NCBI RefSeq assembly: GCF_016919175.1
Contig: NZ_JAFFPU010000048.1
Location: forward strand, 1 to 64,000
Origin: Leptospira ainlahdjerensis
GTDB taxonomy: Bacteria > Spirochaetota > Leptospiria > Leptospirales > Leptospiraceae
Length of the DNA: 64,000 bases
Direction: 5' to 3'
Shown here: positions 1-10,847 of the stretch, one piece after another
How the letters are laid out: every line of letters begins with the position of its first letter
Position numbering within the stretch: position 1 is the first letter of the stretch
Position numbers and translations under genes: made by a program
Notes under the pieces: generated by a model
What the model was told of the DNA's origin: nothing
Seen by the model: the letters and a program-made list of their open reading frames with translations, nothing else
Databases searched by the model: none

Positions 1-64
1 TCGTTTTTAGATATTTTTTTATACTTTTTAGTCTTGTTTTATCTGCGTTTATAATAGTTCAGTA

Positions 65-300
65 GTGCGTGGGGACAGGAAAAATCGGGAGATTTTCCTT
101 TATCAGAAAATCATACTTTTTGCAAACACAAATCCCCATGTAGGAGCTCCTACAAAAAGGAGGAGTCTCGTCCTAGTTCCTCCCAACTTCCGAGAAAGGT
201 CATGCAAATCGGGTGGGGAGGGTCCGCGCGGGAAAAAAGCGAGAGACATTTCTCTATCAGAAAAATCTTATTTTCGCACGTAAAAGTTTTCCATTTAGTT
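65..300 (+). repeat. Dispersed intergenic repeat, copy A1 (two modules)
   Basis: No gene is seen in the first 377 bases. Two modules lie in tandem. Each has a G-rich segment, then a core reading roughly TTTCCTCTATCAGAAAATC followed by a T-rich part ending in GCAA (cores about 93-127 and 249-280). The first module carries the perfect 16-bp palindrome TGTAGGAGCTCCTACA at 139-154. Matching cores occur near 9413, 17930, 18096, 32537 (minus), 35946 (minus) and 63369. Short open frames here are not conserved between copies, so I treat it as non-coding. Confidence 0.75.
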
Positions 301-377
301 TTCTAAGAGTTCCCGCAAAAAAAAACTATTCAGACTTGTCTTTCCGAATAGAATCTTCCCGCTATAGTCTGAATCGT

Positions 378-1067
<690 letters not shown>

Positions 1068-1087
1068 TCCAATCTAGGAAAGACGCG

Positions 1088-2311
<1,224 letters not shown>

Positions 2312-2390
2312 GGGTTAGTATTTTTTTTGAAAATCAGAGTTCAACTGTTTTCATTATCGGATTTTAGGAATCCAATCTCCAAAAAAAGGG

Positions 2391-2909
2391 CTACTTTTCT
2401 CCACATTCTAAGATTTCCGTCTTTGATCCGCTCAAAATCTCCCGTTCTGAGAGCTCCAAGGAGGCTTTTTCCGCGAGTTCTCTTGAAAAAGACTGTGTAC
2501 AAATCGATTTGAAAACCTCTTTTGCCTTATTTTCTTCTCCGATCTCAAGATAGAGTTTTCCTGCTTCGAAAAACGCGTTCAAACCTTGCGTAGAAGTGGG
2601 TTCTTCCGAGTATTGGTGGAGGCTGATCTCGAGGATTTTTTCGGGGCGCCCCAGTCTGGAATAGTTGTTCTTGAGAACCTGATAGGCCTTGGATTTGAAC
2701 TTGCTGGAAGGGTAAAGAATTAGAAAACTTTTAATTTCTTCTATCGATCTATGAAACTTGCGATCCTTATAAGCTTCTTCTGCGATTCTAAGAAGATTTT
2801 GTGCTTGGGTTTCTTGGAGAGGGCTTGCCTCGGAAAGAAGAGAATTTGAAGACGAAAACCAACTGAAAACAAATAAAAGTATAAAAACGTAAAAACCCTT
2901 GGTCTGCAA
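2391..2909 (-). CDS. Exported TPR-like protein of unknown function
   Basis: 172 aa. A hydrophobic signal segment (VFILLFVFSWF, about residues 8-18) is followed by helical repeats that look like tetratricopeptide units: residues 38-70 (LLRIAEEAYKDRKFHRSIEE and on) and 108-135 (FFEAGKLYLEIGEENKAKEV). This is the arrangement of YbgF/BamD-type periplasmic scaffold proteins, but it is too short to place in either. It sits 86 bases upstream of the cyclic-nucleotide-binding gene on the same strand, so co-transcription is plausible. No lipobox is seen. Function unknown. Confidence 0.7.
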   Translation of the reverse strand: MQTKGFYVFILLFVFSWFSSSNSLLSEASPLQETQAQNLLRIAEEAYKDRKFHRSIEEIKSFLILYPSSKFKSKAYQVLKNNYSRLGRPEKILEISLHQYSEEPTSTQGLNAFFEAGKLYLEIGEENKAKEVFKSICTQSFSRELAEKASLELSEREILSGSKTEILECGEK

Positions 2910-2972
2910 GATAATCTCCCGAGGAAGAATTCCCCTATTAAAGATTATCTGCAGAATTGCCGAAAAGGTTGA

Positions 2973-3257
2973 TTACTTTTTCTTGTCGATTGTTTTCCTG
3001 TGATGTTCGCAGAGTCTGTAGAGTTTGCCGGAAGAAGGATTTTTCTTGCCGACTTTAGTTCCGCAAACGATACAAAGGCCGTTGTTTCTTCTTCTTTGAT
3101 ACAGGAGTTGAACTCTTTCTGCGCCGGAAAGATTGTACTTACTTACCTGTATTCTGAATCCTTTATATAAATAATTCCCCACTGCTTCAATGGATTGAGA
3201 TTTTACTCCTGTTACCAGGGACTCAAGATCGTCGTTCGAGATTTTTTTTGGTTTCAT
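2973..3257 (-). CDS. Small LIC10235-like protein with Cys/His zinc-finger pattern
   Basis: 94-aa basic protein. The C-terminal half holds CIVCGTKVG and then LCEHH, a C-x2-C-x17-C-x2-H spacing that could bind zinc or nucleic acid. The N-terminal half (LESLVTGVKSQSIEAVGNYL) is helical. The pattern matches my memory of a Leptospira-specific family called LIC10235; I cannot verify the name here. It lies 63 bases upstream of the TPR-like gene on the same strand. The high Arg/Lys content (YQRRRNNG, EHHRKTIDKKK) fits a nucleic-acid-binding role, but this is inference. Confidence 0.7.
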   Translation of the reverse strand: MKPKKISNDDLESLVTGVKSQSIEAVGNYLYKGFRIQVSKYNLSGAERVQLLYQRRRNNGLCIVCGTKVGKKNPSSGKLYRLCEHHRKTIDKKK

Positions 3258-3269
3258 ACATTTACTTGA

Positions 3270-3302
<33 letters not shown>

Positions 3303-3396
3303 AATCGGGTTAGATCATTTTTTAAAAAAACAATCCAAAAAAAATGAAACATCTTCAGAATGAAACTGCAGGAATCGAACCGTTAAATTGAAATAA

Positions 3397-3546
3397 TTTG
3401 TTTCCAAAGAAGAAACGATTTTGGATAAAAAATCCCTCCAAGAAGTAGTTCTTGGACCGGGAAAACACTTTATCGTCGACGTTGATCTTGCCGAATCGTC
3501 GAATCAAACTCATGTTTGGCGGTCGGGAACCTTGAAAATCAGCTAA
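3397..3546 (+). pseudogene. Possible gene relic upstream of the lipoprotein gene
   Basis: In the 364-base gap before the lipoprotein gene, one frame stays open for 49 codons between two stops and reads like real protein (ILDKKSLQEVVLGPGKHFIV, then DVDLAESSNQTHVWRSGTLK). There is no start codon. A longer minus-strand frame over the same DNA has an implausible composition. I take this as a possible fragment of a lost gene. Family unknown. Confidence 0.3.
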
Positions 3547-3621
3547 AAGCTTGCAAAAAACGGGTGGATCCAATAAAATCAAAGAGTCCGTTGAACCAAA
3601 AAAAACGAAGGAGGTTTTTCC

Positions 3622-4305
3622 ATGAAGAATGAACGGTTGTACTTCTACGATAAAATTCTGAATCGCTTTGGAAATCAAAATCCAGTTTTCGAGACAGTTC
3701 ATTTTGTATATAGGGTGTTTCACCCTATGCTTGTTTTATGCATCCTTTTTTCCTGGGTCGCTTGTAAGCCGAGTCCGAAGGACCAAGTGCAGAAGATATT
3801 ATCCGATAAACAAATTCCCGTAGAAGAAAAAATTCGTCAGGCTTCTTTCCTTCTTTTGGGAGATCGACTGAAGGAAATCGAAATTTCTCCGAGTGATATT
3901 TCAGGATCGGGTTCGGTGAGTGTTACTCTAGCTGTGGGTGGGAATTCCGCGCTCACTTTTTTGGGGCAAAAAGAATATAAGGAAAGGATGAAATTGGAGA
4001 TTGCACTTCTTTCCTTTCGCTTATTGCAGACTCTGAAAAATCTTCCGATCGAAAGTATTCGAGTCAGTATCATAAAACCATATTATGTTAAGAATTCACC
4101 GACGGAATCGATTGAAGAGTTCGAAGTTTTTCGTGCGAAGATGGAAAAAAATTCTCTGAGTGCGATCCAAGGTTTCGATACGGTCGATTCCTTTGCGGCC
4201 GATTCTTATGATTCTCCGGATCCAGCCGTTTTGGATGTGATCGTTCAAATCGTACAATCCTGGAAAGTGGAACTGGATGAGTTGAATCGAGTGGAAGTGA
4301 ATTGA
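3622..4305 (+). CDS. Putative lipoprotein of unknown function
   Basis: The ATG at 3622 follows a near-perfect Shine-Dalgarno (AAGGAGG at 3608-3614, 7-base spacer), so I use it. This puts the hydrophobic signal core (MLVLCILFSWVAC) at residues 36-48, behind an unusually long polar leader. An internal ATG at 3727 would give a conventional 192-aa lipoprotein with Cys13 as the lipidated residue, but it has no good ribosome site. The mature part (KPSPKDQVQKILSD and on) has no family I recognise; it is mixed alpha/beta with a Ser/Gly stretch around residue 100. Spirochaete lipoboxes are relaxed, so lipidation is likely but not certain. Confidence 0.6.
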   Translation: MKNERLYFYDKILNRFGNQNPVFETVHFVYRVFHPMLVLCILFSWVACKPSPKDQVQKILSDKQIPVEEKIRQASFLLLGDRLKEIEISPSDISGSGSVSVTLAVGGNSALTFLGQKEYKERMKLEIALLSFRLLQTLKNLPIESIRVSIIKPYYVKNSPTESIEEFEVFRAKMEKNSLSAIQGFDTVDSFAADSYDSPDPAVLDVIVQIVQSWKVELDELNRVEVN

Positions 4306-4340
4306 ATGCTTCTTTTTCAACCAAGGGAACAATGAGAAAG

Positions 4341-4500
4341 AAATTTAAGAGCTTGTTTCAAAACCTGGAAACTGTGGGAACTCCTGCGTTTTCAATCATG
4401 GAAAACGATCCCTCCAAAACCAAAGAATCGCGAAATGTAAGGATTTTGTAGGAACTCTTACAATGTTTTTTTGACGCGGGCTCTAAACTTTCCGAAAAGG
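4341..4500 (+). repeat. Dispersed repeat family C, copy 1
   Basis: Begins AAGAGCTTGTTTCAAAA, contains GTGGGAACTCCTGC and GTAGGAACTCTTAC, and ends near CGGGCTCTAAA. A second copy at about 62997-63110 begins AAGAGCTTGTTCCAAAA, has GTAGGAACTCTTAT and carries the inverse end TTTAGAGCCCG. No coding potential is seen. The inverted repeat TGGATCAAA/TTTGATCCA at 4504-4539 follows directly. Confidence 0.55.
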
Positions 4501-4705
4501 AATTGGATCAAATTCTAAGATAAACCTCTTTTTGATCCATGATTGATTGTAAATTTAAAACAATTCATACCTTGATTATAAATTAAATGTTAAAGATTAG
4601 AAGCGGCAGAGGATATGAAAGTCAGTTTGTTACTGTTTATAAAAGAGAATTTTACCTTTGAGTCCTTTTTTACGTTTAGGCCTTCCTTTTCAATACGACC
4701 TTTAA

Positions 4706-4870
4706 ACTTTCTCCGACAAACGAAATGGATCCGTTCCAATGTTTGAAAAATGGATTTTGAGTTCATTCGTGATGAAGAACGATCCCGGAAGAATTTCCGT
4801 TCTTCAGACTTTGTGGGACATTTTCCTCCGGCCCAAATCTCTTTTGAATATTCCAATTCAGAATAATTAA
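4706..4870 (+). pseudogene. Possible short gene or gene remnant (43 aa from ATG 4739)
   Basis: The gap 4306-5007 has no convincing full gene. One plus-strand frame is open from 4706 to the stop at 4868-4870. From the ATG at 4739 it would encode 43 residues (MFEKWILSSFVMKNDPGRIS, then VLQTLWDIFLRPKSLL). No ribosome site precedes the ATG. The composition looks protein-like, so it may be the tail of a truncated gene. The rest of the gap is AT-rich and shows only the family C repeat. Confidence 0.25.
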
Positions 4871-5007
4871 TGAATATTGAATATTCAAAAATTATACTAT
4901 GTTATTGGATCGGAGTTTGAACTAATTTTACATTTTTATTTTTTGTTTGTCATATTTTTTACTCTTCTGGCAAATGTTTCCGAATCTAAGAAGGAGGTTT
5001 GTTGCCA

Positions 5008-5586
5008 ATGACCATAGGAAGAGAAAATTTGCAGAATCTGGAATCCGGAAAAATCCTCTGCGATTCCGAAATAGAACGTCTCAGAGACGCTTGCAGAAGT
5101 AATCCGAACCACTATACTTGGATCCGAATTTTATTTTCTCTCGGATTGAGGCCCGAGGAATTGATTTCCATCCGCGTGGAGGACGTGGACATCGAAAATC
5201 GAATATTAAGAATTTGTGGATTAAACGGAGTGGAAGATCGTATTATGGTAATCCCCGGTTGTTTGTTAAAAGATTTTTACGCCGCTCTCAAAAACAAAAA
5301 ATCGGAAGAGTTACTGTTTCCCGGAAAAAAAGGAAAACTTCATAGAAGGACGATACAAAAACTTCTTCAAAAGATAGAACTCAAAACGGGAATTGAAATC
5401 ACCTTCCCGATCATTCGAAGAACCATAGCTGTAAGAATGTTTAAACGCGGTATTTCAATCGCGTACATTTCCTTCTATCTCGGATATAAGACTCGAAGGG
5501 CGACCTATAAATTGATCGGGAAAAACGGAAAGTCTGACCCGGTAAAAATATTTTCCATAGAAGAAATTATAGACATTGGAGCTTAA
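5008..5586 (+). CDS. Short tyrosine recombinase/integrase-like protein, probably inactive
   Basis: Resembles the C-terminal catalytic domain of phage-integrase/Xer recombinases, without the N-terminal DNA-binding domain (about 192 aa against about 300). Box I is intact (LFSLGLRPEELISIRVEDV, with the first catalytic Arg). In box II the expected PHxLRHT reads FPIIRRT: the second Arg stays but His is replaced. The later LGH reads LGY, and the nearest Tyr (ATYKLIGK) is two residues early of the usual nucleophile. ATG 5008 lies 10 bases after a strong AAGGAGG (4991-4997); TTG codons at 4999 and 5002 are alternatives. It is bordered by decayed DNA, which suggests a relic of a mobile element, although the frame is intact. 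Confidence 0.7.
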   Translation: MTIGRENLQNLESGKILCDSEIERLRDACRSNPNHYTWIRILFSLGLRPEELISIRVEDVDIENRILRICGLNGVEDRIMVIPGCLLKDFYAALKNKKSEELLFPGKKGKLHRRTIQKLLQKIELKTGIEITFPIIRRTIAVRMFKRGISIAYISFYLGYKTRRATYKLIGKNGKSDPVKIFSIEEIIDIGA

Positions 5587-5650
5587 AAATGAGTTGTAAA
5601 CGCGTTCTGAAAGCTTAATTTAGTCCTAATTCTCCAAAAGGAAGCCATCT

Positions 5651-5986
5651 TTGGAAATCAAGACGAAAAAGATCGGTAAGCATACTCTAGTTGCGCTCAA
5701 TGGAAGGCTGGATATCGGACATTCAGACGAAGTGGAAGCAAAATTACTGGATGATGTTCAGTCCGGCCAGGGTGATATCTTAATAAACCTGGAAAATATT
5801 TCATACATCTCCTCCTCCGGAATTCGTATCTTTGTAGGTATGGTGCGCGAGTTGGAAAAGCAAGGAAGGAAGTTGAAACTTTGTTGTATCACTCCTCCCG
5901 TAAAAAAAGTATTCGACGTGGTCGAACTGCTGGATCTGTTTGAAGTCTACGAAACAGAAAGCGCGGCTCTCGATTCGCTAACCTAA
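5651..5986 (+). CDS. STAS-domain anti-sigma factor antagonist
   Basis: 111-aa single STAS domain, the fold of SpoIIAA/RsbV. These proteins bind anti-sigma kinases and are switched by phosphorylation of a Ser. The acceptor is likely in SYISSSGIRIFVGM, about residues 54-67. The start is TTG 5651, preceded by AAAAGGAAG at a suitable distance. A GC-rich hairpin follows at once, then a glycosyltransferase gene. The partner kinase is not in the window; a second STAS protein lies at 54.7 kb. Leptospires carry many such paralogues, so the specific sigma pathway is unknown. Confidence 0.9.
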   Translation: MEIKTKKIGKHTLVALNGRLDIGHSDEVEAKLLDDVQSGQGDILINLENISYISSSGIRIFVGMVRELEKQGRKLKLCCITPPVKKVFDVVELLDLFEVYETESAALDSLT

Positions 5987-5988
5987 GG

Positions 5989-6007
5989 TCCGGGAATTTT
6001 TCCCGGA
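5989..6007 (+). terminator. GC-rich hairpin after the STAS gene
   Basis: Perfect inverted repeat TCCGGGAA/TTCCCGGA with a 3-base loop, 3 bases after the stop. The following sequence is only weakly T-rich (TTTCCCC), so this may be an attenuating or mRNA-stabilising hairpin as much as a terminator. The next gene starts 16 bases later. Confidence 0.45.
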
Positions 6008-6022
6008 TTTCCCCTCGGGTCT

Positions 6023-7525
6023 ATGTCCCGGAAATTTCTTTCCAAGCTCATTCCTCCTAACGCGGTTCCTCTGGCGCTGCTGTTTCTCTTAGCGTTTGTT
6101 TTTGTCTGGGTTCCTCAGAACGATCGAATGGAATTTCCTCCGGTTTGGCCGGACGAAGTTCTTTTCTATTCTCCTTCTCAGGATTTTGCAAGTTTTGGAA
6201 CTCTGAGGACGAATGTATTGGAAGGTCTGATTCCGGGAATGGAAGAGATTACGTTGTGGATGCCTCCGCTTTATTTTCTCACCGGCGGATTCTGGATGAA
6301 ATACGTTTTGCCGGGTCTCGAAGGATTGCGTCTTTTAACCTCTGTAACGGCCGCGTTTTCGATTCTTATCTTATATGGAATTTTAAAAAGAATCGGTTTC
6401 TCCTCTTTTTCAGCCCTTTTCTCTTGTCTTTTGCTCGCGACCGATCTCCTTTTTTTGCGAGTGGGAATGATGGCGAGAATGGAAGCCCTCTGTCTATTCT
6501 TTGCATTAGGAAGTCTGTTTTTTTTGGTTCGAAGCGCTTTAGAAGAATCAACCGTGAAAGTAAGTTGGGTCGAGGGCGCGGCCGCCGGAGTTTTGCTCGG
6601 GCTGTCTTTTCTTTCTCATCCTTTCGGCGCCGTCTTTGGAATTCCATCTGTTTATCTTCTCTGGAGAAGAAGATCTTTGATCTCTCCTTGGTTTTGGCTG
6701 GGCGGAACGATTCCGTTGATCGTTTGGATCCTTTGGTTTTTTCCGAAGTTGGACCTATTCTTATTTCAATTCGGATTACAATTCGGAAGAAAGAAAGAAC
6801 TCTTTTCGGTCTTTTCCATGATCACAAAGATCAAAATTCTCATCGGAGGATATGAAAATCCGGGAGTTAGAATTCTTTTTTATATTTTTCTTTTGGCGGG
6901 AATCGGAATCAATCGAAGACTTTTGAAAGAAAAGAAAGAACGTTTTCTTTTCCTTTTCGTTTGGATTTTAGGAACGCTCGCTTTTCTTTTTCTTTCGACT
7001 GAATTTTATTATGTGATGTATCTTACGATTCCGATTTCTGCGTTAGGCGGAATTCTCTTGGAAGATTCGGATCGAAAGAGGGTGGTCTACACGGGTTCTG
7101 GGCTTCTGTTTTGCAACCTGATCGTTCTCTTTCTCGCGTATCGAAAAGTAGGATTTGTGAATCCTGAATTTGATCTTGGAAAAAAGTTTTCGGAAGAAGT
7201 CGCGACGGAACTGAAATATTCTAAAAAAGTTTATCTACAGGCGATTCCCGATCCGTATTTTTATCTCAGAGAAAAATACCCGAATCAACAAATCTTAGAA
7301 TTCATTCCGGGAGAATTGCCCGTGCCACCGGAAATGTTTTTGGGAACCTTGGATTCCATCGATACCTTTGTATTCAGCGAAGGAACAAAACGAAACGAAA
7401 CCGTCGACTTGTATTTGAAGGAGAATTCATCTTCTTTTTACAAAAAGAATGTTTCCGTTTCTCCCTCGACAACTCGAAAGTTAGTCCGCGCTCAGGCTGA
7501 GATCTATCTTCGGAAAAAGAAATGA
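6023..7525 (+). CDS. GT-C fold membrane glycosyltransferase (PMT/ArnT-like, GT39/83 type)
   Basis: 500-aa polytopic inner-membrane protein with about ten hydrophobic segments. After the first segment comes WPDEVLFY (residues 39-46), the Asp-Glu pair in the first external loop that is typical of dolichyl-phosphate-mannose mannosyltransferase-like enzymes using polyprenyl-phosphate sugars. A second conserved-looking stretch is RVGMMARMEALCLF, near residue 150. The C-terminal 120 residues are soluble. The enzyme probably glycosylates an envelope lipid or protein on the outer face; donor and acceptor cannot be told. Its stop overlaps the start of the SGNH hydrolase gene (ATGA), so the two are translationally linked. 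Confidence 0.8.
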   Translation: MSRKFLSKLIPPNAVPLALLFLLAFVFVWVPQNDRMEFPPVWPDEVLFYSPSQDFASFGTLRTNVLEGLIPGMEEITLWMPPLYFLTGGFWMKYVLPGLEGLRLLTSVTAAFSILILYGILKRIGFSSFSALFSCLLLATDLLFLRVGMMARMEALCLFFALGSLFFLVRSALEESTVKVSWVEGAAAGVLLGLSFLSHPFGAVFGIPSVYLLWRRRSLISPWFWLGGTIPLIVWILWFFPKLDLFLFQFGLQFGRKKELFSVFSMITKIKILIGGYENPGVRILFYIFLLAGIGINRRLLKEKKERFLFLFVWILGTLAFLFLSTEFYYVMYLTIPISALGGILLEDSDRKRVVYTGSGLLFCNLIVLFLAYRKVGFVNPEFDLGKKFSEEVATELKYSKKVYLQAIPDPYFYLREKYPNQQILEFIPGELPVPPEMFLGTLDSIDTFVFSEGTKRNETVDLYLKENSSSFYKKNVSVSPSTTRKLVRAQAEIYLRKKK

Positions 7526-8172
7526 ATTCTTTCCGGATTCAAAAAATTCTTTTTGGAACGATTGCTTTTGTTTTTTTCTTCCAATCCTGCGTGCGAAAAG
7601 AATCGGATCCACAAGGTCTTTCCGCTCTTTTACCCCTTGTGGGTCCGCTCTTGAAAGTAGGAATCATCGGAGATTCTCTTTCTCAGAGATCGGATGGTTT
7701 CGGTTTGAGAGAAAAGTTGGGAACAAGATTTACGGTAACTGATTATTCAGTTTCGGGAAGATCGGTTCCCGGTTGGAACGACGTGATCGGAACGGCCCTT
7801 ACGGAACAGCAAAATCTTTTGATCTTAGAATTGGGGACCAACGACGTTTCCAGTTATCCGCTTGATCAGTTTCCCGGAAACTACGAGATTCTTCTAAATT
7901 CCATTCAGAAGGCGAGTAACGCGGCGATTCTTGTGACCGTTTTACCTCCTACGATTCAGCCCGGATATCGAGCCAATATTCTCCAGATCAATCCTTACTT
8001 GAGAAGTCTCGGTTCTCGTTATCTGATTGCGGATATGGAAACCATCTTTCTCGAAACGGAAAAGACGATTCCCTTGTATCCCCAGATCGATCCGATTCAT
8101 CCGAATCCTACCGGTTACGATTTGATGGGAACCGTCTACGCAGACACGATTCGAAAAATCTATTTTAAATAG
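7522..8172 (+). CDS. SGNH/GDSL-family hydrolase lipoprotein
   Basis: 216 aa with a lipoprotein signal (hydrophobic core, Cys23 in FFFQSC). The SGNH blocks are clear: IGDSLSQ (nucleophile Ser52), SGRSVPGW with the block II Gly, LGTNDVS with the block III Asn, and DPIHPNPTGY with the block V Asp and His. Such enzymes act as esterases, lipases or sugar O-acetyl deacetylases. It overlaps the upstream glycosyltransferase by 4 bases, so it may trim or de-acylate the product of that enzyme; this is inferred from linkage only. The next gene converges with 3 bases between stops. Confidence 0.85.
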   Translation: MNSFRIQKILFGTIAFVFFFQSCVRKESDPQGLSALLPLVGPLLKVGIIGDSLSQRSDGFGLREKLGTRFTVTDYSVSGRSVPGWNDVIGTALTEQQNLLILELGTNDVSSYPLDQFPGNYEILLNSIQKASNAAILVTVLPPTIQPGYRANILQINPYLRSLGSRYLIADMETIFLETEKTIPLYPQIDPIHPNPTGYDLMGTVYADTIRKIYFK

Positions 8173-8175
8173 AAT

Positions 8176-9249
8176 TCAATTGTTATTATATTCACAATTG
8201 AGAATGAATGGATTGAATACCTGAGCCACGTAAAGCCTTCCTTCAAATGGAATCGCGGTGCTTCCAGCTGAGATCAAATCCCCTTGTGTTGCAAAAACTT
8301 CCTGAAAACTTCCGTCTTCGGAAATTCTAAATACCTGGGTCGGAGCGTGATAATCCGCGTTCAACATGTGTCTTACGAATTGATAAGTGGATCCGTGTCC
8401 GACCACAAAAATTCTTCCCTTAGAATCCAGTTCCAAGTTGTCAGTTCCCGAATCTAAAAAGATTTTTTCCGCGGGACCAAGAACCGGTTTGCCGTCGGTT
8501 CTCTCGATCGGATAACGATAGACGCTTCGATCTGCGAAGCCTGCTCTATAGAGGATTTCTTTTCCTTGAGAATTCTTCGTATAAAGAATTCCGTTTCCGT
8601 AAAAGAGAGGACTGTTCAGGCTGGACCAAGTTTTTCCGTCGTAATACGCGATGTCCGCGCGTTTGAATCTGAAAAGATCGTCCCAAAAAAGATAACGAAA
8701 GAATCCGCCGGAGCCGTGATCATTGGAAACGTAAATTTCGTTTTCTGAAACCGCGTGAAGATCGTTCGGACTCGTAATCGAAGGATCGGAGAGAGTTCCT
8801 ACATGCGACCATTCCTTTCCCTTCCGTTCAAAAATTTCTATGGTATGTGTTTTATAAAGAGCGGGGTGGGAGATCACGTAAAGACGGTAGACATCCTTTG
8901 TTTTGAGAAGGCTCATCCCGTGAGGTCGGAACTCCGGAGGAAATTGCACGGGAAGTTCTTTCGGAACCGAAGAGTTTTTGAGGTCGATCCAAAAGATCTT
9001 TCCAGTCTGATTAGAAGTTCTTCTTTCGTGGCTGGAGACATAAAGAATCTTTTCTTCCGCGTCTAAGGCCAGGTCTTCCGGACCGGGAAGCCCTTCCATC
9101 CGAGTGCACGCCGCCCCGGACGGGCCGACCGACTTGATGTCGACCCCACAATGGAGAAGGGTAAGAATCAAAAGAAGCATCACTGTATTTCGGAAACTGA
9201 GGGAGTTCCCACAGAGAAGGATTTGTTTTAGAAAAGAAAGCTGTTTCAT
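8176..9249 (-). CDS. Paraoxonase/arylesterase-like beta-propeller lipoprotein
   Basis: 357 aa. The hydrophobic core LLLILTLLHC gives a lipobox Cys at about residue 34. The mature part fits the six-bladed propeller of the PON/SMP-30 group. Calcium-site motifs resembling those of serum paraoxonase are GPEDLALD, SPNDLHAV (Asn-Asp pair), YGNGI and DNLELD. Family members are Ca-dependent lactonases or arylesterases. Acyl-homoserine lactone cleavage would be one possible role, but no substrate evidence exists here. The gene is monocistronic and convergent with the SGNH hydrolase. A long leader precedes the signal core, so a later start is possible. Confidence 0.8.
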   Translation of the reverse strand: MKQLSFLKQILLCGNSLSFRNTVMLLLILTLLHCGVDIKSVGPSGAACTRMEGLPGPEDLALDAEEKILYVSSHERRTSNQTGKIFWIDLKNSSVPKELPVQFPPEFRPHGMSLLKTKDVYRLYVISHPALYKTHTIEIFERKGKEWSHVGTLSDPSITSPNDLHAVSENEIYVSNDHGSGGFFRYLFWDDLFRFKRADIAYYDGKTWSSLNSPLFYGNGILYTKNSQGKEILYRAGFADRSVYRYPIERTDGKPVLGPAEKIFLDSGTDNLELDSKGRIFVVGHGSTYQFVRHMLNADYHAPTQVFRISEDGSFQEVFATQGDLISAGSTAIPFEGRLYVAQVFNPFILNCEYNNN

Positions 9250-9344
9250 ATTGTCTTACGGTCCGATTTTCGCGAAACTGGTGTGTATTTCCCCAGAAGA
9301 AGATGATTTGGATTTCAAGCTGGATCGTCGGAGATACGACTGAT

Positions 9345-9500
9345 TTCCGTAAAAGTCGCGCGCCCCGCCCTGATTTTGGGTGGAGGGGTGGGGGGCGGAA
9401 AAACTTGGGAGACTTTCCTCTATCAGAAAATCATAATTTTGCAAGCGAAAGTCGATCTTCTCTCCCGCAGGAACTCCTACACCACCAATGGCCGTTTGAA
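9345..9500 (+). repeat. Dispersed intergenic repeat, copy A2
   Basis: Carries all segments of family A in order: CGTAAAAGTCGCGCGCCCC, a G-rich run (GGGTGGAGGGGTGGGGGGCGG), the core TTTCCTCTATCAGAAAATC (about 9413-9445) and the half-palindrome GCAGGAACTCCTAC near 9477-9490. It lies in the 390-base space before the phasin-like gene. No coding frame is shared with other copies. Confidence 0.75.
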
Positions 9501-9572
9501 CTCCCTATTTTTAAATTTTTAAAAGATTCCCGGAAACTTTGAGGTCAGGCAAGGAAAAAACTTAAAAAAATG

Positions 9573-9607
9573 TTTGCTATTTTTGTGCAGTGCATAAAAA
9601 TAGCAAA
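9573..9607. promoter_or_regulatory. Long near-perfect palindrome upstream of the phasin-like gene
   Basis: Arms TTTGCTATTTTTGTGCA and TGCATAAAAATAGCAAA are 17 bases each, with one mismatch and a single central base. It ends 34 bases before the start codon. The centre reads TGCA-G-TGCA. Such symmetry suits a dimeric repressor site or an mRNA hairpin. No T-run follows, so it is not an obvious terminator. Confidence 0.6.
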
Positions 9608-9641
9608 AGAGATCCTCTAATACGAACTGAGAGGTTGCTGT

Positions 9642-9899
9642 ATGGAAAAAAACAAATTAAACGACATAATCAATGCCGGGATCGGCGCAGTTCAGACTTC
9701 CCGCGAGATTTTCGACAAACTAGTGGATGATTTAAACGAGGGAAAGGAAAAGATCGAAGAAAGATTCGATCAGCTCAAAGCTCAGGGCGAAAAAGACATG
9801 AGCGACAACGCCCTCAAATTGAAAGTAAATCTTGCTTGGGGATTGGTTCGGTTCGAAGAGATCCGAGACAACATTCTGAATCATTTCATTAAGAAATAA
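9642..9899 (+). CDS. Small phasin-like coiled-coil protein
   Basis: 85-aa, highly charged, all-helical protein (IINAGIGAVQTSREIFDKLV, then DDLNEGKEKIEERFDQLKA). The pattern is that of phasin-related small proteins that coat polyhydroxyalkanoate granules, or of short coiled-coil scaffold proteins. No signal peptide is seen. The ATG is preceded by GAGAGG at a good distance. The upstream palindrome probably controls it. No polyhydroxyalkanoate synthase is in the window, so a granule role is only a suggestion. Confidence 0.7.
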   Translation: MEKNKLNDIINAGIGAVQTSREIFDKLVDDLNEGKEKIEERFDQLKAQGEKDMSDNALKLKVNLAWGLVRFEEIRDNILNHFIKK

Positions 9900-9905
9900 G
9901 TTTCT

Positions 9906-10787
<882 letters not shown>

Positions 10788-10847
10788 AAATATAACTGTA
10801 AGAATTTTGGAAAAGGCTCTTCTGTAAACTGAAAAAAGAGAAGACCT

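Noticed and set aside
3355..3723. 122-codon minus-strand open frame antisense to the lipoprotein start
   Set aside because: No ribosome site and no recognisable feature; it overlaps the strong plus-strand SD and start.
4590..4856. 88-codon minus-strand open frame
   Set aside because: TTG start without a ribosome site, unusual composition, and it overlaps a more protein-like plus-strand remnant.
6145..6855. 236-codon plus-strand open frame
   Set aside because: Out-of-frame shadow inside the membrane glycosyltransferase; composition is not protein-like.
8176..8201. Inverted repeat TCAATTGT/ACAATTGA as a bidirectional terminator
   Set aside because: AT-rich 8-bp arms and no T-run. It may be chance, so not listed as a feature.
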